A program made the position numbers and the translations under genes. The notes beneath the pieces were generated by a model, which was not told where the DNA came from, searched no databases, and saw only the letters and a list, made by a program, of their open reading frames with translations. From Catellatospora paridis (GTDB lineage Bacteria > Actinomycetota > Actinomycetes > Mycobacteriales > Micromonosporaceae): a stretch of 64,000 nt of DNA. Below, in pieces: positions 44,839 to 53,488 of the stretch; within the stretch, counting starts at the first letter, position 1, and the number at the start of each line of letters is the position of its first letter. The stretch covers positions 53,264-117,263 of the forward strand of contig NZ_ML769314.1 of assembly GCF_009720365.1 (NCBI RefSeq), written 5' to 3'.

Positions 44839-45057
44839 TCAGCGGCCGTCGGCCGCGTCCAACGCCGCCAGGCGGCCCAGGTACGCGTTCACCTGCTCGC
44901 GGTCATATCCGCGCAGGACGACGGTGAAGTCGAACACGGTGACGCCGGCGAGGTTCAGCTCGCCCCGGCGTACCTTGTCGAGCAGGGCGTCGACCTCGGT
45001 GCGGTCGAAGCCGCGCAGGACGACGGTGAAGTTAGGTCGGGGGTGCATGGCGGACAT
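44839..45057 (-). CDS. Small protein with two DivIVA-like half motifs
   Basis: A 72-residue protein made almost entirely of two copies of one motif: FTVVLRGFDRTEVDALLDKV (residues 10-29) and FTVVLRGYDREQVNAYLGRL (about 44-63). The motif matches the N-terminal membrane-binding segment of DivIVA/Wag31-type proteins (GYD..EV...L). There is no following coiled coil, so it cannot polymerise like DivIVA; it might bind curved membrane or a DivIVA partner. It lies 9 bases downstream of the ArsR-type regulator on the same strand. Confidence 0.7.
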   Translation of the reverse strand: MSAMHPRPNFTVVLRGFDRTEVDALLDKVRRGELNLAGVTVFDFTVVLRGYDREQVNAYLGRLAALDAADGR

Positions 45058-45066
45058 CCTGGCAGA

Positions 45067-46062
45067 TCAGGGCAAGGCGGTCCCGGTCCCGGCGCCGAGC
45101 AGGGTGTGGCCCGCCGCGGTCGCCACGTAGAGCACCGCGCGGCCGTGGCGGCTGCGCGCCAGCAGGCCGGCCGCGTGCAACACCTGGAGGTGCTCGGAGA
45201 CCGCACCCGCCGACATGCCCAGCCGCCGGGACAGCTCGCTGGTGGTGGCCGGCTGGCGCAGCATGTCCAGCATCCGCGCCCGGGAGGCGCCGAACAGCGC
45301 GGCCAGCGCCTCGTCGGCGGGCGGCCGACGTTCCCACACCGTCCCTCTGGCCTGGGCGGGGTAGGCGGCGAACGGCGGCGACTCCGGCCGCACAGTCCAC
45401 AGCACGTGGCAGGTCACGAAGATGCTCGGCACCAGGGCCAGCCCCCGCCCGCGCAGGTCCAGGTGGATGTCGAACGGGTCGTCGGAGTCGATGCGGTCGC
45501 CCGCCCAGCGCACCTCGGGGTGCAGGGTGTTGATCAGCCGCCGGACCCCGCCTTCGGCGAGCTCGCGCGAGCGGTACGCGACATCCGCCTCCAGCAGTGC
45601 CCGGATCCTGGTCCAGTACGGTGCCAGCGCCACCCGGTGCCACTCCCGCACGCCGGTGACCAGGTCGGCCAGCAGTTTCTCCGGGTCCGCCAGCCCCGCT
45701 GCCGCCAGTGGGCCCAGCGGCAGCCGCACTGTGGTGGACCGCAGGTCCGCGACGACCACGTCGAGCGGGGTCGCCGCGACGACGGCGAGCTCGGCCTCGA
45801 TGTCGCCGAGCGGGCCCGCGGGTGGCGGGGTGAGGAAGTCCGGGAAGTAGGCGCGCGGCCGGGTCAGCTCGGCCAGCAGCGCGCCACCGGGTGCGGCGGC
45901 GGGCGCGGCGGACAGCTCGCGGGCCTCGCGTCGCCACGGCAGGTGGATCGGGCTGCCGTCGGTGTCCGTCAGCGCGTACCGGCTGCGGACCGTCTCCCAC
46001 AGTGGCGAGATGCAGAAGCGGATGTCCGCGGCGTCGCTGACTCCGAAGAGGATCTGGCTCAA
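45067..46062 (-). CDS. ArsR-type winged-helix regulator with large N-terminal domain (DUF5937-like)
   Basis: A 331-residue regulator. Residues about 1-240 are an effector or dimerisation domain with FCISPLWETVRS near the start, as in DUF5937 proteins. The C-terminal HTH is TTSELSRRLGMSAGAVSEHLQVLHAAGLL (in segments, about 273-302). TTG 46062 is proposed since AAGGA lies 8 bases upstream and the domain starts there; the frame is open for 57 more codons, so the start is uncertain. It is divergent from an alpha/beta hydrolase that may be its target. Confidence 0.7.
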   Translation of the reverse strand: MSQILFGVSDAADIRFCISPLWETVRSRYALTDTDGSPIHLPWRREARELSAAPAAAPGGALLAELTRPRAYFPDFLTPPPAGPLGDIEAELAVVAATPLDVVVADLRSTTVRLPLGPLAAAGLADPEKLLADLVTGVREWHRVALAPYWTRIRALLEADVAYRSRELAEGGVRRLINTLHPEVRWAGDRIDSDDPFDIHLDLRGRGLALVPSIFVTCHVLWTVRPESPPFAAYPAQARGTVWERRPPADEALAALFGASRARMLDMLRQPATTSELSRRLGMSAGAVSEHLQVLHAAGLLARSRHGRAVLYVATAAGHTLLGAGTGTALP

Positions 46063-46186
46063 CGCGCTCGTCCTTTCGGCGTACGCCGAATCGTTGGATG
46101 CACCCCACACCGTACTGGTGGGATCGATCCCGGTGCAGCCGTGTACGGCGTTCTTGACAAGCGAACGGGGGAGAGCGCCGGGCGGC

Positions 46187-46225
46187 CCGTACCGGGGACG
46201 GGTCTGCGACCGGTCCCCGGTACGG
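46187..46225. promoter_or_regulatory. 13-bp inverted repeat between the ArsR-type and hydrolase genes
   Basis: CCGTACCGGGGAC (46187-46199) and its perfect complement (46213-46225) flank a 13-base spacer. It lies in the 218-base divergent region, 55 bases before the hydrolase start, and is a candidate operator for the adjacent regulator. Confidence 0.45.
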
Positions 46226-46280
46226 CCTGCCACGGGGCTGACGTGGTGCCGTGTCGGTGCGTCGGCCTAGCGTGGCGGGT

Positions 46281-47003
46281 ATGACGACATTCGTACTCGT
46301 GCCGGGCATGTGGCTCGGGGCATGGGCCTGGCAGGACGTGGCGTCGCGGCTGGCGGGGGCGGGCCACGATCCGCGGCCGGTGACGCTTTCCGGGGTCGCG
46401 GAGCGGGCCGCCGAGGCCCTGCCGCAGACCGATCTGGACACGCACGTCGCCGACGTCGTCGCGCTGGTCGAGGGCGCGGACCTGCGGGACGTGGTGCTGG
46501 TCGGGCACAGCTACGGCGGCATGGTGGTGTCCGTCGCGGCGGGACCGCTCGCATCGCGGCTGCGCCGGGTGGTGTACGTGGACAGCGGACCGCTGCCCGA
46601 GGGCATGTCGCAGTTCGGCACGAACCCGCCCGAGCAGCAGGAGCGCATCCTCGCCGAGATCGGCGACGGCTTCCTCGCTCCCGTGCCGCCGTTCCGGCCG
46701 GACCCCGACGATTCGTCCCTGGCCGGCCTCGATGCCGACATGCTCGCCATGCTGCGCGAACGTGCCACCCCGCACCCGTTCGCCTCGGCCCGCCAGCCCG
46801 TGCACTACCACCCGGACTTCGCCACGGTGCCGTCCGCGCTGATCAGCTGCATGTTCCCGGCCGCCCAGGTGCACGAGATGATCGCCGCTGGTCACCCCTA
46901 CTTCGCCCTGCTCGCCGGTGCCGACGTCCTCGAACTGCCCACCGGCCACTGGCCCATGCTCAGCCGCCCGACCGACCTGGCCACGCTCCTCAGCACGCTG
47001 TAG
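46281..47003 (+). CDS. Alpha/beta hydrolase
   Basis: A 240-residue esterase-like protein. The nucleophile elbow is GHSYGG with S77, the oxyanion region is LVPGMWLGAWAW near the start, and the catalytic histidine is H223 in PTGHWPM. It resembles small esterases of the salicylate-esterase/EstC group. The ATG has TAGCGT at 46268-46273 (-13 to -8). The divergent ArsR-type gene probably controls it; the prenyl synthase gene follows 134 bases downstream on the same strand. Confidence 0.85.
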   Translation: MTTFVLVPGMWLGAWAWQDVASRLAGAGHDPRPVTLSGVAERAAEALPQTDLDTHVADVVALVEGADLRDVVLVGHSYGGMVVSVAAGPLASRLRRVVYVDSGPLPEGMSQFGTNPPEQQERILAEIGDGFLAPVPPFRPDPDDSSLAGLDADMLAMLRERATPHPFASARQPVHYHPDFATVPSALISCMFPAAQVHEMIAAGHPYFALLAGADVLELPTGHWPMLSRPTDLATLLSTL

Positions 47004-47136
47004 GCCGGGACAGGCACCGCCGCGCCCGTCCGTCGTGTTTGGAAGGTGCTCTCCTTCTGTCCGGGCGAGGGTTGGCATGGGGGTGGGATCATGGGGTAGC
47101 GGGGTCGTCAGAGTCCGCGGGGAGGTGGTCGGCCTC

Positions 47137-49482
47137 ATGAGTGTCGTTGCGGAGTTGCTGGAGCCGTTTCCGTTCCGGCAGGAGGATCTCGAGCACAGCA
47201 GGCTCGAGGAGGGTGTACGGCACACGCTGGTGCACTACGCCCGCTGGCGGGACGGGAACCCGGCGGCGATCGGGTCGCATGTGGAGCAGTACACCGCGCA
47301 GCTCAACGCGATCGCCGGGCGGCACACGCCGGGGGCCGCACTGCTGCGCGGGGTCTACGCGCCGCGGCGGCGGCGGGAGCTGCGCGAGCAGGCGCTGCTG
47401 GAGCTGAACTACTTCGGGGTGTACAACCTCAGCGAGGTGCCCGACCCGGCCGACGTGGCCCGCGGCGAGGTGCTCGCGCGGGCGCACGCCCGGACGGCGC
47501 GCGAGGTGGCCGAGGGCATCGAGCGCGGGCGGGGCGTGGCCGGGGTGGTGGAGTCGCTGGAGCGGCGCTTCCCGGCGCTGCGCGGGGTCGCCGAGACGCG
47601 CTGGCTGGCCGAGCGGCTGGACCGGCTGCACCGCACGCTGCCGGAGACGGTGGTGCAGGCGGGCGCGATGGGCAAGGTGGTCCGCACGCTGGTGGGGGTG
47701 CTGGCCATCGGGGGGTACGACACCCGCGACGCGGGCCGGACCGCGGTGCGCGAACACCTCACCCGGATCCTGCCCGGCGCGTACGCGTACGGGGCCGCGT
47801 ACGCCGTGATCGACGACAGCTTCCAGGACCTGCCCGGCGAGCACATGCTGCCGCGCCAGCGCGACCGGCTGCACCGGCTGATCCTGCGCGGCCTGTCCAC
47901 CGGCGGCGCGATCGATCCCGGCGAGGTGCCCGACCACCCGCTCGCCGAGGAGATGCACGACCTGTACGGCATCGCGCTGCAGGTCTACCCGTTCGGCACG
48001 CACCGGCACCTCTACCACGCGGCCGAGTCGATGTACCTGGCCCAGCACCGCGACGCGGCCCGCCGCCCGGACGAGCTGCGCGACGGCGGGCTGGAAGCGG
48101 CGTACCCGGACATCTTCCTCAAGGCCGGGCTGAGCCGGGTGGTGGCCAACATCCTCGGCCGCCGCCGCCTCGACGACGGCTTCTACGCCCGCTGCCTCAA
48201 CACGATCTTCCTGAGCCAGTTCAAGGACGACCTCGCCGACCGCGACGAGGACCGGCGGGCGGGGCGGATGACCCCGTTCACGCACCCCGGTGACGGCCGC
48301 ACCAACCCGCTGCTGGACCTGTTCGCCTACGACGCGTACGTGGTCGAGCAGGTCTACGGCGGCGACCCGGTCGCCCGCGAGGCGCTGACCGGCGTCGGCG
48401 CGATCAAGCTGGCCACGCACCTGTGCGCCGATCCGCAGGGCACGCTGCGGCTGCTCGACCAGTACCCGGTCACCCCGGAGATCGCCGGGTTCCTGCGTAC
48501 GGCGGCCGGGGTGCCGCGGCGGGTGCTGCCCCAGCTGACCACCGCCGACCTGCGCCTGAAGCGGGAGGCGGCCGCGGTGATGGGCCCCCGCGATCCGAAC
48601 AGCGCCGACGCGCGCACCTTCGTGCTCGACCGGCTGCCGCGCATCAACGAGATCGTGCACAGCTGCCACGCCGAGGTCAACGCGGCCGAGCTGGCCCCGA
48701 TCCTGGCGTACACGATGGACGGTCCGGCCAAGCGGCTGCGGCCCGCGCTGACGCTGATGCTGGCCGAGGGGCTCGGCGTGCGCGGGGACATGCCCGAATC
48801 GCTGCTCGGGGCGATCGAGCTGTTCCACACCGCCAGCCTGATCTTCGACGACCTGCCCGCCCAGGACGACGCCACGCTGCGCCGGGGCCGTCCCGCCGCG
48901 CACACCGTGTTCGACGAGGGCAGCGTGCAGCTCGCCGCGATCTCGATGCTGTCCTCGGGCTTCGGCATGCTGGCGCGGCTCGACCGGCACTATCCGGCGC
49001 ACCGGGTCACCGACGTCGTCGCGTACGTCGGCACGGTGCTCGGTCCGCAGCGGCTCTGCCGCGGGCAGTACCTGGACCTGCGCTACGCCCGCGACGCGTC
49101 GCCGGTCACCGGCGAGGACATCCTGGAGATGTACCGGCTCAAGACGTCCACCATGGTCGAGGCCGCGCTGGTGCCGCTGCTGATGCTGCTGGACCGGCCG
49201 CGGGTCGAGATCGAGCTGGTCACCCGGTATGCCGACCATGCGGGCATCGTGTTCCAGGCCCGCGACGACATCCTCGACGCGACCGCGTCCAGCGAGCAGC
49301 TCGGCAAGGACTCGGGCAACGACGTGGGCAAGGCCAACCTGGTCCGGGTGTACGGGCTGGCGCAGGCGCGGCGGCTCATGGAGCAGCACCGCGACGCCGC
49401 GGTGGACAGCTGCGCCGCGCTGCCCTTCGACACCCGCCTGCTGCAGGGCATCGTCGAGCACTTCGCCGCCCGCGGCCGGTGA
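47137..49482 (+). CDS. Tandem two-domain isoprenyl diphosphate synthase-like protein
   Basis: A 781-residue protein, more than twice the usual 300-370. Residues about 485-781 are a trans-prenyltransferase: AKRLRPAL (531-538), first Asp-rich motif DDLPAQDD (571-578), and second motif FQARDDILD (706-714). Residues about 20-440 show the same order in weaker form: GKVVRTLV (179-186), DDSFQD (226-231) and QFKDDLADRDED (361-372). The DD-to-DD spacing is 138 in the N-terminal half and 139 in the C-terminal half, so both halves look like class I isoprenoid synthase folds. The C-terminal half probably makes GGPP- or FPP-like chains; the N-terminal half may be a second synthase, a cyclase or an inactive partner. 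ATG 47137 has GGGGAGG 11 bases upstream; in-frame GTG 47125 is possible. Confidence 0.8.
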   Translation: MSVVAELLEPFPFRQEDLEHSRLEEGVRHTLVHYARWRDGNPAAIGSHVEQYTAQLNAIAGRHTPGAALLRGVYAPRRRRELREQALLELNYFGVYNLSEVPDPADVARGEVLARAHARTAREVAEGIERGRGVAGVVESLERRFPALRGVAETRWLAERLDRLHRTLPETVVQAGAMGKVVRTLVGVLAIGGYDTRDAGRTAVREHLTRILPGAYAYGAAYAVIDDSFQDLPGEHMLPRQRDRLHRLILRGLSTGGAIDPGEVPDHPLAEEMHDLYGIALQVYPFGTHRHLYHAAESMYLAQHRDAARRPDELRDGGLEAAYPDIFLKAGLSRVVANILGRRRLDDGFYARCLNTIFLSQFKDDLADRDEDRRAGRMTPFTHPGDGRTNPLLDLFAYDAYVVEQVYGGDPVAREALTGVGAIKLATHLCADPQGTLRLLDQYPVTPEIAGFLRTAAGVPRRVLPQLTTADLRLKREAAAVMGPRDPNSADARTFVLDRLPRINEIVHSCHAEVNAAELAPILAYTMDGPAKRLRPALTLMLAEGLGVRGDMPESLLGAIELFHTASLIFDDLPAQDDATLRRGRPAAHTVFDEGSVQLAAISMLSSGFGMLARLDRHYPAHRVTDVVAYVGTVLGPQRLCRGQYLDLRYARDASPVTGEDILEMYRLKTSTMVEAALVPLLMLLDRPRVEIELVTRYADHAGIVFQARDDILDATASSEQLGKDSGNDVGKANLVRVYGLAQARRLMEQHRDAAVDSCAALPFDTRLLQGIVEHFAARGR

Positions 49483-49527
49483 CGCGGCGAGATCCGTCCC
49501 GCCCGGACCGATGAGTTCACCGCGCGG

Positions 49528-49545
49528 CATCCGTCTACACGGATG
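49528..49545. terminator. Weak hairpin between convergent prenyl synthase and dusB genes
   Basis: CATCCGT-CTAC-ACGGATG is a 7-bp stem 46 bases after the prenyl synthase stop. It is the only inverted repeat I see in this 168-base convergent gap; it is much weaker than those at the other convergent junctions. Confidence 0.3.
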
Positions 49546-49650
49546 AACGCGATGACCTCACTTCGGGAAGGGAATCGGCAGCCTGCGCCGCTGACCGCCG
49601 GTGGGCTCTGGCGATCATGCTCGTTACGCGAGGCGGGTGGGGGAGGCTGG

Positions 49651-50778
49651 TCAGCCGCCGGAGTCGTCGTGTTCGGCGTCCTCCGGGACGAGCTGGGAGT
49701 CGCGGTCGTCGAGCCAGCCGTAGGGGAGCACGACCTTGGCGGGGGAGTTGGTGCGCCCGCGCGGCTGGCCCAGGTTGGCCACCGGGAACGGCGCGTCGCG
49801 GTCCAGCTTGCCGAGCAGGTCGTCCAATTCCATCAGCGACGACGCCATGGCCATCGAGCGGCGCAGTTCGGAGCCCACCGGGAAGCCCTTGAGATACCAG
49901 GAGACGTGCTTGCGGAAGTCGGTGACGGCCTCGCGCTCGGCGCCCCACCAGTGCACCAGCAGCTCCGCGTGGCGGCGCATGACCTGCGCGACCTCGCCCA
50001 GGTCGGGCATGACCCGCTCGGGCCGCCCGGCGAACGCGGCGGCCAGGTCGGCGAACAGCCACGGCCGGCCCAGGCAGCCCCGGCCCACCACGACGCCGTC
50101 GCAGCCGGTCTCGGCCACCATGCGCAGCGCGTCGTCGGCCTCCCAGATGTCGCCGTTGCCCAGCACCGGCACGTCCAGGGCCTGCTTCAGGGTGGCGATG
50201 GACTCCCAGTCGGCCTCGCCGGAGTAGCGCTGGGCGGCGGTGCGCGCGTGCAGGGCCACCCACTTCACACCGGCCTCCTGCGCGATCAGGCCGGCCTCGA
50301 CGTACGTCAGGTGGTCGTCGTCGATGCCCTTGCGCATCTTGATGGTGACCGGGATGCCGGCGGGCGCGGCCGCGTCGACGGCGGCCTTGATGATCGAGCC
50401 GAACAGGCGGCGCTTCCACGGGATCGCGGAGCCGCCGCCCTTGCTCGTGATCTTCTTGACGCTGCAGCCGAAGTTGAGGTCGATGTGGTCGGCGAGGTTC
50501 TCGTCCACCACCCGGCGCACGGCCTTGGCGGTGATGTCGGGGTCTACACCGTAGAGCTGCATGCTGCGGGGATGCTCGTCCGGCCCGAACTCGATCATCT
50601 TCTCGGTCTTCGGGTTGCGCACCGCCAGCGCGACGGTGGTGATCATCTCGCAGACGTAGATACCGGCCCCCTGCTCGCGGCAGAGCTGCCGGAACGCGAC
50701 ATTGGTGATGCCCGCCATCGGTGCGAGCACCACGGGCGGATCGACGGGGTATCGCCCCAGCATCAAGGTCGCAGTCAC
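49651..50778 (-). CDS. dusB: tRNA-dihydrouridine synthase
   Basis: A 375-residue FMN enzyme reducing uridines in tRNA. VVLAPMAGITNVAFRQLC opens the barrel and the catalytic cysteine is in DLNFGCSVKKI. IKMRKGIDDDH and ALHARTAAQRYSG are the usual FMN/RNA segments, and a helical RNA-binding domain follows residue 265. It fits the DusB/DUS actinobacterial group. The GTG start is chosen at the beginning of the conserved domain; the ribosome binding site is weak. Confidence 0.93.
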   Translation of the reverse strand: MTATLMLGRYPVDPPVVLAPMAGITNVAFRQLCREQGAGIYVCEMITTVALAVRNPKTEKMIEFGPDEHPRSMQLYGVDPDITAKAVRRVVDENLADHIDLNFGCSVKKITSKGGGSAIPWKRRLFGSIIKAAVDAAAPAGIPVTIKMRKGIDDDHLTYVEAGLIAQEAGVKWVALHARTAAQRYSGEADWESIATLKQALDVPVLGNGDIWEADDALRMVAETGCDGVVVGRGCLGRPWLFADLAAAFAGRPERVMPDLGEVAQVMRRHAELLVHWWGAEREAVTDFRKHVSWYLKGFPVGSELRRSMAMASSLMELDDLLGKLDRDAPFPVANLGQPRGRTNSPAKVVLPYGWLDDRDSQLVPEDAEHDDSGG

Positions 50779-50860
50779 GCCCCCAAGAATCTCACGTCCC
50801 ACCCCACCATCCCGAACCCCCGTAACCCACCCCACACGTCCCGCGCCGTCCCACCCGTCA

Positions 50861-50945
50861 GATCGCGACGATCTTGCGCGAACTGTTGACCTTATGACCG
50901 TTTTGCGTGTGTCGTCGGCGCAGTTCTTGCAAGATCGTCGCGATC
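50861..50945. repeat. Inverted repeat (25-bp arms) between dusB and the DUF6158 gene
   Basis: Arms 50861-50885 and 50921-50945 (GATCGCGACGATCTTGC plus GCGAACTG) pair with two mismatches around a 35-base A/T-rich loop. The right arm ends inside the DUF6158 stop codon. It is like the AT-rich-armed elements at 7.2 and 8.0 kb in build. Confidence 0.65.
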
Positions 50946-51216
50946 ATGGGGCTTGGTCGGGGCGTAGGCGGGCCGGGTCGATTTCGCGGATGGGGTGGCG
51001 GCGGAGGTAGTCGGCCTCTAGTTCGATCATGCGTTCGGTGTGGTGGGCCAGGGCCTGGTCGGAGCCGTGGCGCAGGGTGTCGTGGCGGGTGCGGTGGATC
51101 GCTGCCAGTTCGCGGAGCAGGTCTTCGTCGGGGAGGTCGCGGGCGGGGACGCCCCCGGCCGGTTCCGGTTGCTGCCAGGCGTAGACGACCTCCACCACTT
51201 CGTCGTAGTCGCGCAT
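50944..51216 (-). CDS. DUF6158-like protein
   Basis: A 90-residue soluble protein. GVPARDLPDEDLLRELAAIHRTRHDTLRHG and LEADYLRRHP (in segments) resemble the actinobacterial DUF6158 family, of unknown function. It is probably helical. The start is ATG 51216 on conservation grounds; there is no convincing ribosome binding site. Confidence 0.65.
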   Translation of the reverse strand: MRDYDEVVEVVYAWQQPEPAGGVPARDLPDEDLLRELAAIHRTRHDTLRHGSDQALAHHTERMIELEADYLRRHPIREIDPARLRPDQAP

Positions 51217-51290
51217 GAAGGAGGGGTACCCGGGGTTCGGGCGGTTCAATCGTCGCGGGCGGTTTCGTCGCCCGTCGAGGCGGGTAGGCG

Positions 51291-51965
51291 TCAGCGCTTC
51301 CCGCGTAGCACGGTCTGCACCGCCTGGGCCTCGTACGCGGCGTCGGCCGCCTCCTGGGTGAGCGCGTGCGAGGACACCCGGGCCACCTCGGCGGCGCGCC
51401 GGGCGTGCCGCGCCCGGGAGGCGGCGACGTGGTAGAGCCGGGCCGCCTCGGCGTCCTCGGCGCGCAGCCGGGACAACCCGTGCGAGCGGTCCTGGCGGGA
51501 CTGGTCCCACCCGTCGACCTGCTGCCACACCGCGCGCAGCTGCTCCATCGACAGGTCGCCGCGCTTGTACGCCGCCCGCGCGGCGCGGGAGACCTCGCGC
51601 AGGTTCTCCGCGGAGACGGCGGCCTCGACCGGCTCGGGCGGCAGCGACTCGGTCGCCTCCTCCAGCAGCTGCGCGGCGGCCAGGTGGCTCTGCCAGGCGG
51701 CATCCCGCTCGGCCTCGGCGGCCGCCAGCTCGGCCGCTGTGCGCTCGGCCAGCAGCACCGCGGTGCGGGCCGCTTCGAGCACCTCCGCCGCGACCTCCTC
51801 CAGCTCGCGGGCCTCGGCGGTCAGCTTCGCGCGCTCGGCCGCGCTGAGCCGGCCCGGGCGCACGCCGTCGCGCCGGGACTGCGCCTGCGCCAGCAGCCCC
51901 AGGAAGAGCACCGCGAGCAGCGTGAACGGCAGCCCGCCCAGCAGCACCACGGCGGATGAGGACAC
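51291..51965 (-). CDS. Membrane-anchored coiled-coil protein
   Basis: A 224-residue protein: one N-terminal membrane segment (about 4-26, VVLLGGLPFTLLAVLFLGLL), then an Ala/Glu/Arg-rich region with long heptad-like helices (about 40-110 and 160-215). No enzymatic motif is visible. It may be a cytoplasmic scaffold tethered to the membrane. GTG 51965 has TAGGGT at 51972-51977 (-12 to -7). It is divergent from the FAD monooxygenase. Confidence 0.65.
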   Translation of the reverse strand: MSSSAVVLLGGLPFTLLAVLFLGLLAQAQSRRDGVRPGRLSAAERAKLTAEARELEEVAAEVLEAARTAVLLAERTAAELAAAEAERDAAWQSHLAAAQLLEEATESLPPEPVEAAVSAENLREVSRAARAAYKRGDLSMEQLRAVWQQVDGWDQSRQDRSHGLSRLRAEDAEAARLYHVAASRARHARRAAEVARVSSHALTQEAADAAYEAQAVQTVLRGKR

Positions 51966-52083
51966 ACCAGCACCCTAGTATCGATCCTCGTTGATCGTTA
52001 GGGCTGGCGGGAAATCGTCACATCCGTCGCGTGAATCGCCACCCGGGTCGGCGATGTCGGCGCGCGGCGTCGAAGATGGACGG

Positions 52084-53457
52084 ATGACCGAGAACGCCCC
52101 GAACCCGTCCGGATCCACCGCAGTCGTGATCGGCGCCGGCATCGCGGGCCTGTGCGCCGCGCGGGTGCTGGCCGACCGGTACGCCCGGGTGGTCGTGCTG
52201 GACCGGGACGACCTGCCGCCGTCGGCGGTGCCGCGGCGCGGCGTGCCGCAGGGCAACCACGGCGCGGTGCTGCTCGCGGCCGGTCAGCGGGCGCTCGGCG
52301 AGCTGTTCGACGGCCTGGTGGACGAGCTGGTCGGGGCGGGTGCGGTGCCGTTCGAGCCGGGCACCGAGATGATCTTCTACCGGTACGGCAGCGTCTGGGC
52401 GAAGTCGCCGACCGGCATCACCCTGCTGTCGTTCAGCCGCCCGCTGCTGGAACACGCCGTGCGCGGCCGGGTGTCGGCGCTGCCCGACGTCGAGATCCGG
52501 GCCGGGGTCGCGGCCGCCGGGCTGGCGGGCGCGGACGGCGTGGTCACCGGCGTGGTGCTGGACAGCGGCGAGACGCTGCCGTGCGCGCTGGTGGTCGACT
52601 GCTCGGGCCGGGGCAGCCGCTCCGACCGCTGGCTTGCCGAGCTGGGCTTCGCCGCCCCCGCGGTCACCGAGGTCAAGATCGGCGTCGGCTACACCACCCG
52701 CCTCTTCCAGCGCAGACCCGGCGACCTGAGCGACGCCACCGCGGTGTTCGTGCTGCCCGCCGCACCGCACGAGACCCGGGTCGGGCTGGCCCTGCCGATC
52801 GAGGACGACCGCTGGCTGATCTCCATGGGCGGCTGGCATGGCGACTTCCCCGCCTCGGCCGACCCGGACGCGTTCGCCGCGCACGCCCGCAGCCTGCCCC
52901 ACCCCGGCATCGCCGGACTGATCGACAGGTGCGAGCCGGTGACCGAGGCCGTGTCGTTCACCTTCCCGTCCAACCGCCGCCGCCACTTCGAGGACCTGCC
53001 CGCTCACCCCGCGGGCTACCTCGCCCTGGGTGACGCGATCTGCAGCTTCAACCCGATCTACGGCCAGGGCATGACCTGCGCCGCGCTGGAGGCCCAGGCC
53101 CTGGCCAGGCAGCTCGACACGCACCGCTCCGCCACCGCCGCCCTCGCCGCGGACTACTACGGACAGGCGGCCCACATCCTCGCCACGCCCTGGGGGTTCG
53201 CCGCCGGCGGTGACTTCGCCTACCCGCAGACCCAGGGCGAACGCCCGCGCGGCATCGCCCTGCGCAACCGCTACTCCCGCCGCATCCAGCTCGCCGCCCA
53301 GGTCGACCCGGAGATCCGGCGCATCTTCACCGCCGTCCAGCACCTGCTCACCCCACCCGGCGTCCTCCGCAGACCCGCCATGGTCCTGCGCATCCTCCGA
53401 CTCTCCCGCCGCGCCCCCGGCGCGAAAGGAAGGGCACCTGCACAACGCTCTGCGTAG
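52084..53457 (+). CDS. FAD-dependent monooxygenase/oxidoreductase
   Basis: A 457-residue flavoprotein. The FAD-binding VVIGAGIAGLCAARVL is at about 13-28, and the second FAD motif is LALGDAICSFNPIYGQGM near residue 315. It resembles class A flavin monooxygenases and geranylgeranyl-reductase-like proteins; substrate unknown. The nearest isoprenoid gene is the tandem prenyl synthase 2.6 kb upstream. The last codons are supplied by a palindromic repeat element, so the C-terminus may be recent. No good ribosome binding site precedes the ATG. Confidence 0.82.
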   Translation: MTENAPNPSGSTAVVIGAGIAGLCAARVLADRYARVVVLDRDDLPPSAVPRRGVPQGNHGAVLLAAGQRALGELFDGLVDELVGAGAVPFEPGTEMIFYRYGSVWAKSPTGITLLSFSRPLLEHAVRGRVSALPDVEIRAGVAAAGLAGADGVVTGVVLDSGETLPCALVVDCSGRGSRSDRWLAELGFAAPAVTEVKIGVGYTTRLFQRRPGDLSDATAVFVLPAAPHETRVGLALPIEDDRWLISMGGWHGDFPASADPDAFAAHARSLPHPGIAGLIDRCEPVTEAVSFTFPSNRRRHFEDLPAHPAGYLALGDAICSFNPIYGQGMTCAALEAQALARQLDTHRSATAALAADYYGQAAHILATPWGFAAGGDFAYPQTQGERPRGIALRNRYSRRIQLAAQVDPEIRRIFTAVQHLLTPPGVLRRPAMVLRILRLSRRAPGAKGRAPAQRSA

Positions 53458-53477
53458 AGGAAGGGCACCTTGTTAAC
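53424..53477 (+). repeat. AAGGAAGGGCACCTTC palindromic element, copy 4 (overlaps a coding end)
   Basis: AAAGGAAGGGCACCTGCACAAC starts inside the FAD monooxygenase gene (shown in part), whose TAG stop at 53455-53457 lies in the element's centre. The far end is GAGGAAGGGCACCTTGTTAAC. The right arm reads GGGCACC instead of GGTGCCC, so this copy cannot fold like the others. It lies between convergent genes. Confidence 0.7.
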
Positions 53478-53488
53478 GCCGTGCCTGT

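Noticed and set aside
47031-47062. Fifth copy of the GGGCACCTTC element (GGAAGGTGCTCTCCTTC)
   Set aside because: Arms are short and neither fixed end is recognisable; kept only as a possible degenerate relative.
47089-49530. 813-codon minus-strand ORF
   Set aside because: Antisense of the tandem prenyl synthase, created by third-position G+C bias; no recognisable domain and it extends through both flanking gaps.
52084-53457. Geranylgeranyl reductase assignment for the FAD enzyme, which would tie it to the prenyl synthase
   Set aside because: The FAD motifs fit many flavin monooxygenases; nothing specific to geranylgeranyl reductases is visible, so only the general class is called.
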